16,974 bases of DNA, taken from the NCBI GenBank assembly GCA_025352845.1, contig JANXSC010000049.1, positions 1 to 16,974 of the forward strand. Direction: 5' to 3'. This DNA comes from Opitutaceae bacterium. GTDB lineage: Bacteria; Verrucomicrobiota; Verrucomicrobiia; Opitutales; Opitutaceae. The translations under genes were made by a program, and so were the position numbers. Shown piece after piece: positions 7,555-13,211 of the stretch. Below the pieces are notes generated by a model that saw only the letters and a list, made by a program, of their open reading frames with translations, ran no database searches and was not told the DNA's origin. The number at the start of each line of letters is the position of its first letter. The stretch's first letter is position 1.

Positions 7555-8847
7555 ATGCCCCTCCGCTCCCTGTGGTCTGTTTTGTTTGCGACGAGTGTCG
7601 CGTTTGCCGCCAACACTCCCGGTTTCAACTACGACGAAGCCAAGGTCCCGGCCTACACGCTCCCCGATCCGCTCGTGCTGGAAAACGGCACGCCCGTGCG
7701 CGACGCCACGATGTGGCGCACGCAGCGTCGACCTGAGTTGCTCGAGCTGTTTGCGCGCGAGGTTTACGGCCGCACGCCCGGCGGCCGGCCGGCGGGAATG
7801 CATTGGGAAACAACTTCCGTTGATCGCGCCGCTCTCGGGGGCAAAGCCGTCCGCAAGGAAATCACCGTGTGGTTCACCGCGAAAAAAGAAGGCCCGAAGA
7901 TGCACCTGCTCACCTACCAGCCGGCGGGTGCCGCGGGCACGCACGCACCGTGGCCGGCGTTTCTCGGCCTGAATTATTATGGCAACAACTGCGTGAACGC
8001 CGACCCCGGCATCGCGCTCTCGACCGCGTGGATGCGAGCGACGCCCGAGTTCAAAATCGTCAACAATCGTGTGACCAAGGGCACGCGCGGCGCGCATGCG
8101 GGACGATGGAACGTCGAGACCGTCGTGGCCCGCGGCTACGCGACCGCGAGTGTTTACTACGGCGACCTCTGCGAAGATCGCAACGAAGGCCTCACCCGTG
8201 ATGTCGCCACGCTCTTCGGCACGGGCGCGGTCAACGATCGCAAACCCGACGAGTGGGGCGCGATCGGCATCTGGGCCTGGGGTCTCAGCCGCGCGCTCGA
8301 TGTCCTCGCCGCCGATCCCGAGATCGACGGCACGCGCATCGCGGTGCACGGCCACTCGCGACTCGGCAAGGCCGCGCTCTGGGCCGGCGCGCAGGACGAG
8401 CGTTTCGCCCTCGTGATTTCCAACGACTCGGGCGCGGGCGGCGCCGCGCTGAACAAGCGTATCTTCGGCGAGACGGTGGAGCGCATCAACATGTCGTTCC
8501 CTTTCTGGTTCGCGAAAAATTTCCGCGCCTACAACTCCCGCGAGGCGGCGTTGCCGGTCGATTCGCATGAATTGATCGCCCTCATCGCACCGCGGCCGGT
8601 GCATGTGGCCAGCGCCGAGGACGACCAGTGGGCGGACCCGCGCGGGGAATTCTTGGCGGCGAAAATGGCCGAGCCCGTTTACACGCTCTTCGGCAAAAAA
8701 GGTCTCGGTGTCGCCGAGTGGCCGCCCGTCAGCCAACCCGCCCTCGGCGACGCGCTGGCCTACCACCTCCGCCCCGGCCCGCACGATATCACCGCCGTCG
8801 ACTGGGCCCAGTATCTCAACTTCGCGGATCGCGTGCTGAAGAAATAG
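7555..8847 (+). CDS. CE15-type glucuronoyl esterase (4-O-methylglucuronoyl methylesterase family), exported
   Basis: The 430-residue product has a short signal peptide (MPLRSLWSVLFATSVAFAAN) and an alpha/beta-hydrolase fold. The CE15 nucleophile motif appears as GHSRLGK with Ser268 (family pattern GxSRxGK), followed by ISNDSGAGGA at 288-297, and the catalytic His410 in RPGPHDIT. CE15 enzymes cleave the ester between glucuronic acid on xylan and lignin alcohols. In fungal members the catalytic acid is the Glu of an ESG motif. Here that place holds Asp291, and Glu355/Asp356 (SAEDDQW) offer the alternative acid site used by many bacterial members. ATG 7555 is chosen because agga lies 7 bases upstream at 7544-7547 and the signal peptide begins cleanly there. 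It is divergent from the SGNH esterase, and the pair probably works on one polysaccharide. Confidence 0.88.
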   Translation: MPLRSLWSVLFATSVAFAANTPGFNYDEAKVPAYTLPDPLVLENGTPVRDATMWRTQRRPELLELFAREVYGRTPGGRPAGMHWETTSVDRAALGGKAVRKEITVWFTAKKEGPKMHLLTYQPAGAAGTHAPWPAFLGLNYYGNNCVNADPGIALSTAWMRATPEFKIVNNRVTKGTRGAHAGRWNVETVVARGYATASVYYGDLCEDRNEGLTRDVATLFGTGAVNDRKPDEWGAIGIWAWGLSRALDVLAADPEIDGTRIAVHGHSRLGKAALWAGAQDERFALVISNDSGAGGAALNKRIFGETVERINMSFPFWFAKNFRAYNSREAALPVDSHELIALIAPRPVHVASAEDDQWADPRGEFLAAKMAEPVYTLFGKKGLGVAEWPPVSQPALGDALAYHLRPGPHDITAVDWAQYLNFADRVLKK

Positions 8848-8860
8848 GGGAGGGTTCGAG

Positions 8861-8886
8861 CCGTCTTTCAGGCGGAGAATATTTTT
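8861..8886 (+). terminator. Weak possible terminator after the CE15 gene
   Basis: ccgtc (8861-8865) can pair with ggcgg (8871-8875), including one G-T pair, across loop tttca. An AT-rich tract ending in five Ts follows at 8882-8886. The stem is short, so this is tentative. Confidence 0.25.
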
Positions 8887-8915
8887 GCGGCGATGGATTG
8901 CACCGCCGCCATTCC

Positions 8916-9206
8916 CTATTCGCCGCCAACGATGCGACTCATCTCGGCCGCGAAGATTTCGTAGACGAGTTTCCGCTCCTCCGCGAACACGCACTCGATC
9001 ACGCTGCCGGGCCGATACCAGAAAATGACGCGGTAGTGCGCCACCTTGAGGCGATAAAAACCGGCCAGTTCCTCGCACAGCGCACGAATATCTCCCCGCT
9101 CTTCGCCCAGGCCGAGCACCGCGCGTTTGAAGGAGCGGCGGTGTTCGAGCCCGAGCGACGAAGCGTATTGCCAGACCTGCGGCCGAACTTTGACCCTGAA
9201 TTTCAC
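8916..9206 (-). CDS. RelE/ParE-family toxin of a type II toxin-antitoxin pair
   Basis: This is a 96-residue basic protein of the usual RelE size. The C-terminal half follows the family pattern: ELAGFYRLKVAHYRVIFWY, then VIECVFAEERKLVYEIFAAEM. RelE toxins cleave mRNA on the ribosome; whether this one acts like RelE or like the gyrase-poisoning ParE branch cannot be told from sequence alone, although the YRLKVxxYRVIF core fits RelE better. The start is GTG at 9206, whose last two bases form the antitoxin's TGA stop (GTGA, 4-base overlap), implying translational coupling and strongly supporting this start. It converges on the CE15 gene. Confidence 0.85.
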   Translation of the reverse strand: MKFRVKVRPQVWQYASSLGLEHRRSFKRAVLGLGEERGDIRALCEELAGFYRLKVAHYRVIFWYRPGSVIECVFAEERKLVYEIFAAEMSRIVGGE

Positions 9207-9451
9207 TCCGGGAGATCCGCCGCGTCGTAGGTCTTGCCCTTGCCCGCCTTGGCGTCGCGAATCGCCTTCATCGCCTCGGGGTTGGCGAGGATTTCCATCG
9301 TCTCGGCGATGGCGGCCAGCCGTTCGGCGCTGATGAGGTGGACGACGGGCTTGTGGTGCCGCGTGAGTGTGGCGAGCCCGCCCTTCTCGGCCTGCCGCAC
9401 GACGGCCGAAAGATTCTTCTGCGCTTCCTTGATCGTGTAGGCCCTTGGCAT
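9203..9451 (-). CDS. Phd/YefM-family antitoxin
   Basis: The 82-residue product begins MPRAYTIKEAQKNLSAVVRQ, the N-terminal DNA-binding pattern of Phd/YefM antitoxins (T..EA..NLS.V...AE.G), followed by ATLTRHHKPVVHLIS. The C-terminal half is charged and Lys-rich and should wrap and neutralise the toxin. It is first in the operon and overlaps the toxin gene by 4 bases. Autoregulation is expected for the family; overlapping inverted repeats lie just upstream at 9465-9482. The frame is open further upstream to 9586, but ATG 9451 matches the family's usual N-terminus. Confidence 0.85.
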   Translation of the reverse strand: MPRAYTIKEAQKNLSAVVRQAEKGGLATLTRHHKPVVHLISAERLAAIAETMEILANPEAMKAIRDAKAGKGKTYDAADLPE

Positions 9452-9464
9452 GGGAAAAGGCCTA

Positions 9465-9482
9465 CCGGGATGCCCGGCCGGG
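9465..9482. promoter_or_regulatory. Candidate operator of the first toxin-antitoxin operon
   Basis: Directly upstream of the antitoxin ATG, ccggg atg cccgg (9465-9477) overlaps the perfect 10-base palindrome cccggccggg (9473-9482). Minus-strand TTGACC (9486-9481) could be a -35 box, but no convincing -10 follows. Phd/YefM antitoxins bind such palindromes at their own promoters. This is inference from position and symmetry. Confidence 0.35.
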
Positions 9483-9614
9483 TCAAGCCGGGGAATGCCG
9501 CTCCGCGTTAAGCGGGCGGGGGCGGTAAACGACGAGCAGCTCGCGACGGTCGCCGGCGTAGAGCGAGCGCGTCTTCCTGCGACCACCTATGCGCCGACCA
9601 AACGGGTATTGCAT
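9483..9614 (-). CDS. Possible 43-residue small protein or C-terminal gene remnant
   Basis: ATG at 9614 opens a frame of 43 codons ending TGA at 9483, on the same strand as the antitoxin and 31 bases upstream of it. The product (MQYPFGRRIGG, then RRKTRSLYAGDRRELLVVYR) is strongly basic with an ordered-looking RELLVVY strand. The frame is open another 13 codons upstream. The end could be the tail of a larger lost protein rather than a gene of its own. I do not recognise the family. Confidence 0.3.
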   Translation of the reverse strand: MQYPFGRRIGGRRKTRSLYAGDRRELLVVYRPRPLNAERHSPA

Positions 9615-9934
9615 CGTGATAGGTGCGCGACCCGTCCGAAGCGTGTTGTTCGGCTAAGATCTCTAACAGCCGCGAAACGCCGGAAACATTGCAAATTTAT
9701 CACCTGCGAGACAGGCGGTCATTGCGCAAGGTGGAATAGAATGTTCTCCTGTGATCGTGCCGAAAAATCTTGCTCATCGCCAAGCTGGCGCGATCCGATC
9801 TCAGTGTGCCGAAACCCACGCGACGCCTGCGCTCCACTACTGCGAGATCCAATGCGAGATGCGCTCAACCGGTCAGGCTAACTGCGCAAAGAAGCAAAGG
9901 TGCCCCGCGAGTCGATGCCGAACAGCCACCTCAT

Positions 9935-10849
9935 TTGGTCGCGGAAACGCAGGCCGAATATGGAGCTTCAGCCACAGTTCAACTTGCACTGCCTCTCCCC
10001 CGTGTTTTGCCCGGCCAGCGCGTAGAAGCGCGACCATTTTTGAAGTGGGTCGGTGGGAAAGCGGGACTGCTCTCTCAGTTCGACGAGTTTTTTCCGACGC
10101 GAATTGGCCGTTATTATGAGCCGTTTGTCGGCGGTGGTGCGGTGTTCTTTCACCTCCGCCACCGGTTTCCGCGCATGAAGGCCTTTCTGCGCGACAACAA
10201 TCCCGAGCTTGTCGCCACCTATCAGGCTGTCCGGGATCATCCGGGTGAGCTGATGCAGCGACTTGATGACCATCTCGCACACTTCCTCCCAGACCGGGAT
10301 CATTATTTCTACTTTGTCCGCAGCCAACATCACCTGACCGGGGTCGTAGAACGAGCGGCGCGAGTGATCTTTCTCAACAAGACGTGTTTCAACGGGCTTT
10401 GGCGCGTCAACGCTCGCGGTGAATTCAACGTTCCGATCGGCTCACACAAGAATCCTTCGCTCTATGAGCGGGCCAACATCCAAGCTGCGAGTTTTGCGCT
10501 CCGCGACACGCATCTGGCGGTGCAGGATTTCCGTGACACCCTCAACGAAGCCCGCCGCGGTGACTTCGCCTACGTCGATCCACCTTATCATCCGATTTCC
10601 CTGACCTCTAACTTCACCGGATACACCAAGGGAGCTTTTGGTCCACAGGAGCAGCGAGACTTGGCCGCGCTTTTTGCCGACGCGGCGCAGCGTGGGGTGC
10701 GAATCATGCTTTCGAATTCCGACGCGCCATTCATTCACGAACTTTATCACCATTTTAGAATCCGCTTGGTCCAAGCCCGGCGTGCCATCAATTGCGACGG
10801 CTCAAAACGCGGCGAAGTGAACGAGGTAGTCGTTTGCGCGGGAGACTGA
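9935..10849 (+). CDS. D12-class adenine-specific DNA methyltransferase (Dam/DpnM-like), modification subunit
   Basis: Using TTG 9935 as start gives 304 residues. Motif I is FLKWVGGK (35-42), the YYEPFVGGGAVFFHL block is at 60-74, LNKTCFNGLWRVN at 147-159, and catalytic motif IV is DPPY (215-218, in YVDPPYHPIS). This order is typical of D12-class N6-adenine methylases such as Dam and M.DpnII. It methylates adenine in a short target, here to protect DNA from the endonuclease encoded 4 bases downstream; GATC is common in the family but is not proven here. There is no in-frame ATG before the core. TTG 9770, GTG 9806, TTG 9935 and TTG 10007 are the choices; 10007 would give 280 residues, closest to family size. 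Codon use is less GC-rich than the flanking genes, suggesting transfer. Confidence 0.88.
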   Translation: MVAETQAEYGASATVQLALPLPRVLPGQRVEARPFLKWVGGKAGLLSQFDEFFPTRIGRYYEPFVGGGAVFFHLRHRFPRMKAFLRDNNPELVATYQAVRDHPGELMQRLDDHLAHFLPDRDHYFYFVRSQHHLTGVVERAARVIFLNKTCFNGLWRVNARGEFNVPIGSHKNPSLYERANIQAASFALRDTHLAVQDFRDTLNEARRGDFAYVDPPYHPISLTSNFTGYTKGAFGPQEQRDLAALFADAAQRGVRIMLSNSDAPFIHELYHHFRIRLVQARRAINCDGSKRGEVNEVVVCAGD

Positions 10850-10853
10850 ATCC

Positions 10854-12158
10854 ATGCCGATGGTGATGCCATTCGAGGAGGCGTGGGAAAAGCTCGTGCA
10901 GGAACGAGTGAACACCGCATTGGATTTGGTGACGCTGACCAAGGACGACATCGAATCCGTCACTGGCAACGAGCTTCGGCTCATGGCCAAAATCGATTGT
11001 GCCGCCTCCTTGCCGGTGGCTTTGCGCCGGCATGGTTACTTCGTTTTGCCGGTCAAAAATGGCGAATACGTGCTGGTGCGCGGCAACGGCTATCATGTGC
11101 TCGAAAAATTTTCCGAACCGCCCACAATTTTTCGACCACAACTCGATTTTGAATTGGAGACGCTCGGCGTCGGCGACAGCGAATCACAGCACATCGATTA
11201 TTGCTTCAATGTTGGCTTGATTGAGGGATTCGCGACTTCGAGGGGCCTGCGCCAGACCATTCGCGGGCGCAAACGGATGCCGGCGATCCAGTTTCATGTT
11301 GGAAGGGTCGGACCGGTTCAGGTGAAGGCCGGTGTTCAGGTCGAAGTTGATCTGGGTTGCGAGGGCCGCGCGGAAGTCGTGCTGATTGAAGCAAAAGTTG
11401 GCGATCCAGAGGACTTCATCGTGCGGCAGTTGTTCTACCCGTATCGAAAGTGGCGTTTGGAAATACCGCAGAAACGCATTCGTCCGTGGTTCTTCTGCTC
11501 TTTGGAGGTTGCGGGCAAACGACTCTACAGATTCTGGGAGTATGAGTTTGCGAACGATGACCAATACCAGTCGTTGCGGCTCACCCGTGGGCAGAGTTTT
11601 CTCATCGAACCTAAAAAAACGCGTTTGACCGTGGATGAGCTGCTTCACGCGCATGGCGTCCGGCATTCGCACTCTCAAACGTGGGATGTGCCGCAGGCGG
11701 ATTCGTTCTGGCGCGTGGCCGAAATTCCGCTGCTGGTGGAGCAAGGGATAAATAGCTCTGCGAAACTGGCTGTTCATTACGGATTCGATCCACGCCAAAG
11801 CAGTTATTACCGGCAAGCGGCTGAGTTTCTCGGATTGGTGAGCCAGGAACCAGATTTCACCTATGTGCTCACGGACTTGGGGCGCGAATATGTAGGTCGC
11901 CCGGCAGATGAGCGGCGACAACTGTTAGCGGGACTCTTGGCTCGTTTTCCTCCGATGCGTGCGGCCCTTGAACTACTGGCGCGGGGTGGTCAGCGCGAAA
12001 TCACTAGGGTGGAAATCGCTGCGTTACTTGAGCGCCACGCGAGCATTCACGCCAGCACGCCGGCGCGACGCGCATCAACGATTTTGGCATGGCTGCGTTG
12101 GCTGCAATCCGCGACCGGAGCAGTGCAGATGCAGGGCGCTGGATTCATTCTCCGCTAA
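10854..12158 (+). CDS. Probable type II restriction endonuclease, PD-(D/E)XK core with C-terminal winged-helix-like part
   Basis: The 434-residue protein starts at ATG 10854, 4 bases after the methylase stop, so the two form an operon. A PD-(D/E)XK nuclease signature is visible: Asp166 in VEVDLG, then Glu179-x-Lys181 in VVLIEAK, followed by a helix with RQLFYPYRKW (191-200), where a Gln/Tyr motif is often found in this fold. The C-terminal third (about 280-350: FWRVAEIPLLVEQG, YYRQAAEFLGLV, YVLTDLGREYVG) reads like a winged helix and may recognise the site. No transmembrane or helicase motif is present. The assignment as the restriction partner rests on the nuclease motif plus the methylase neighbour. 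The target sequence cannot be read from the protein. Base composition is clearly lower in GC than uvrC or the esterases. Confidence 0.8.
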   Translation: MPMVMPFEEAWEKLVQERVNTALDLVTLTKDDIESVTGNELRLMAKIDCAASLPVALRRHGYFVLPVKNGEYVLVRGNGYHVLEKFSEPPTIFRPQLDFELETLGVGDSESQHIDYCFNVGLIEGFATSRGLRQTIRGRKRMPAIQFHVGRVGPVQVKAGVQVEVDLGCEGRAEVVLIEAKVGDPEDFIVRQLFYPYRKWRLEIPQKRIRPWFFCSLEVAGKRLYRFWEYEFANDDQYQSLRLTRGQSFLIEPKKTRLTVDELLHAHGVRHSHSQTWDVPQADSFWRVAEIPLLVEQGINSSAKLAVHYGFDPRQSSYYRQAAEFLGLVSQEPDFTYVLTDLGREYVGRPADERRQLLAGLLARFPPMRAALELLARGGQREITRVEIAALLERHASIHASTPARRASTILAWLRWLQSATGAVQMQGAGFILR

Positions 12159-12173
12159 TCATCGGCACGAAAA

Positions 12174-12278
12174 CTATCTCTTCGCCGATTTTAGTTTGGT
12201 CTGGATGACCGCGATGGCCTCTTTTTCTTCATCTAGTGTTCTGGCGAGTCCTCGCTCGCGCCGAGGGATAGTCCGCAT
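12174..12278 (-). pseudogene. Short coding-like remnant, 34 residues from the first ATG
   Basis: The minus-strand frame from ATG 12278 to TAG at 12174 encodes 34 residues (MRTIPRRERGLARTLDEEKE, then AIAVIQTKLK). It stays open about 24 codons further upstream without a start I trust. The amphipathic charged helix looks like the C-terminal end of a real protein. No family is recognised; it may be a decayed gene tail or a small protein. The shortness makes chance possible. Confidence 0.25.
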
Positions 12279-12470
12279 ACACTTCCGCCAAATTTGGGAT
12301 TCCACTGCTTGAGCCGACGACAACACAAACGTAGTCAGGGAATTTGTATTTCATGGTTGTAAGACGTGTTTTCGGATCCGGAGATTGGGAATGATTCGAT
12401 AGGCGACTCGGCCATTTGCGTATGACCCAGATCCGAATGCCCCTTTTCTGTCAACCGACTGAATCTCCTA

Positions 12471-12605
12471 TCAGGCCGACGTGCTGGCACGCTCACCATG
12501 CACTGCGAGTTTGGCGCCAAAGCCGGAGATTTCGGCGATTTCCTCGGCGGTCGCGGCGCGGAATTTTTCGATGCTGGAAAAATGCTCGATCCGGGCGAGG
12601 CGACG
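12471..12605 (-). pseudogene. Diverged fragment of the uvrC 3' end (C-terminal helix-hairpin-helix)
   Basis: The minus-strand translation contains HFSSIEKFRAATAEEIAEIS and GFGAKLA, matching the C-terminus of the intact UvrC nearby (HFSSIEKLRAATAEQIAEVP, GFGGKLA) at 22 of 27 positions. At DNA level 12505-12585 aligns without gaps to 13243-13323 over 81 bases with about 13 mismatches by eye. Resemblance fades upstream of the RR at about 12600-12605 and after KLA, where this copy runs to its own TGA at 12471. Only the last part of the helix-hairpin-helix domain is present and there is no start, so it is a remnant. It has the same orientation as uvrC and lies on the far side of the toxin-antitoxin pair. 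Confidence 0.8.
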
Positions 12606-12610
12606 CCCGC

Positions 12611-12640
12611 TTGACACGCTATCCCAATAAAGTCTTTTAA
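12611..12640 (+). promoter_or_regulatory. Candidate promoter of the second toxin-antitoxin pair
   Basis: A perfect -35 hexamer TTGACA (12611-12616) is followed after 18 bases by ttttaa (12635-12640), a mediocre -10. If both are used, transcription would begin about at the ATG at 12646, giving a nearly leaderless mRNA. The box begins a few bases after the uvrC fragment ends. Confidence 0.35.
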
Positions 12641-12645
12641 GAGAC

Positions 12646-12975
12646 ATGCAAACCCTGACCGTCACCGCCGCCCGTGCCCAACTCGGCCATTGGCTGGCCC
12701 GGGCAGTGAAGGGCGAGGAAATCGGCGTGATCGTGGGCGCCCAAGTGGTCGCGTTGCGGCCGGTGCCCATCCAGGCCGCCGACTACATGGAAACCGAGTA
12801 TGGCCTGACTCGTGAGGAGGCCGACCGTGCGACAAACCGAATGAAGGCCGAAACACAGATCGCCAAGGTGAAGGGTGAATTGGTCTCGCTAGACGAAATC
12901 GCGTCCTCCTTACCCCATGCTAAGCGTCGTCGCCGACAAAAACAGCCGCGCCGCGCTGGCAAAGTTCACGCCTGA
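12646..12975 (+). CDS. Phd/YefM-like antitoxin
   Basis: The 109-residue product begins MQTLTVTAARAQLGHWLARA and continues VKGEEIGVIVGAQVVALRPV, the Phd/YefM fold pattern: N-terminal strand and helix, then a strand pair. The acidic helical middle (ETEYGLTREEADRATNRM) should bind the toxin. The last 17 or so residues are very basic (KRRRRQKQPRRAGK) and come from a stretch that also encodes the start of the toxin in another frame, so they may be a recent extension after loss of a stop near 12905. aagaga just before the ATG may serve as a weak ribosome site. It overlaps the toxin gene by 59 bases, and the pair probably forms one autoregulated operon. Confidence 0.75.
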   Translation: MQTLTVTAARAQLGHWLARAVKGEEIGVIVGAQVVALRPVPIQAADYMETEYGLTREEADRATNRMKAETQIAKVKGELVSLDEIASSLPHAKRRRRQKQPRRAGKVHA

Positions 12976-13198
12976 GCAGCAGGCCGGCGTGATCGCGGTG
13001 TTGCGGCAATTGCCGGCCGCGTTCGGGCGACCGCACGCGCATACGGGACTTGGCGTCCGCCAGTTGCGGCGCGGAATTTTTGAAGCACGGGTGGGACTTC
13101 AGATTCGCATATTGTTCGAGCGCGACGGGGATTTGCTCGTGGTCAAGACTCTCGGCACCCACAACGACATCCGCCGCTACCTCCGCGAGCGTGCGTGA
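12917..13198 (+). CDS. RelE/ParE-superfamily toxin
   Basis: The 93-residue product has the RelE/ParE layout: an N-terminal helical hairpin (NSRAALAKFTPEQQAGVIAV), then the strand block FEARVGLQIRILFERDGDLL and VVKTLGTHNDIRRYLRE. Toxins of this superfamily either cut mRNA at the ribosome or poison gyrase; the sequence does not decide which. ATG 12917 lies inside the antitoxin gene, and no ribosome site is visible before it, so translation may depend on the upstream frame. The stop is 13 bases from the convergent uvrC stop, so the module fills the space between the uvrC fragment and uvrC. Confidence 0.78.
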   Translation: MLSVVADKNSRAALAKFTPEQQAGVIAVLRQLPAAFGRPHAHTGLGVRQLRRGIFEARVGLQIRILFERDGDLLVVKTLGTHNDIRRYLRERA

Positions 13199-13211
13199 TG
13201 GCGGTCGAAGC

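Larger units (their letters stand above)
9452..9934. other. Gap between the toxin-antitoxin operon and the restriction-modification genes
   Basis: No firmly supported gene lies here. It holds the candidate operator at 9465-9482, a 43-codon minus-strand reading frame at 9483-9614, and AT-richer sequence from about 9660 to 9770 that probably contains the promoter of the methylase operon (tagaat at 9737-9742 resembles a -10, but no good -35 is visible). From 9770 to 9934 the methylase frame is open, but its translation is arginine-rich and poor in recognisable features. No controller (C) protein gene was found in either orientation. Confidence 0.5.
12159..12645. other. Gene-debris zone between the restriction gene and the second toxin-antitoxin pair
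   Basis: No intact gene is supported. On the minus strand this stretch holds a short coding-like frame (12174-12278) and a diverged piece of the uvrC 3' end (12471-12605); on the plus strand, a TTGACA box at 12611. The middle (12280-12470) shows nothing I can name: frames are short and composition is mixed. The mixture of fragments suggests repeated insertion and decay. Confidence 0.5.

Noticed and set aside
8887..8912. gcggcg/cgccgc stem as a terminator for the minus-strand toxin
   Set aside because: On the minus strand the stem is followed by A residues rather than a T-run, so it does not fit an intrinsic terminator in that direction.
7465..9078. N-terminal extension of the SGNH esterase to a 1053-residue protein
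   Set aside because: The extra 538 codons are antisense to the CE15 gene and cross the intergenic region. The signal peptide at 7464 marks the real start.
9640..9720. Possible integron-like attC site near ttcggctaagatctctaac
   Set aside because: The core sites do not match the attC consensus on both sides, and there is no integron integrase or cassette array.
9914..10024. Alternative short frame MPNSHLIWSRK just before the methylase core
   Set aside because: It ends at a TAG about where the methylase core begins, has no known motif and no good ribosome site, so chance is the simplest explanation.
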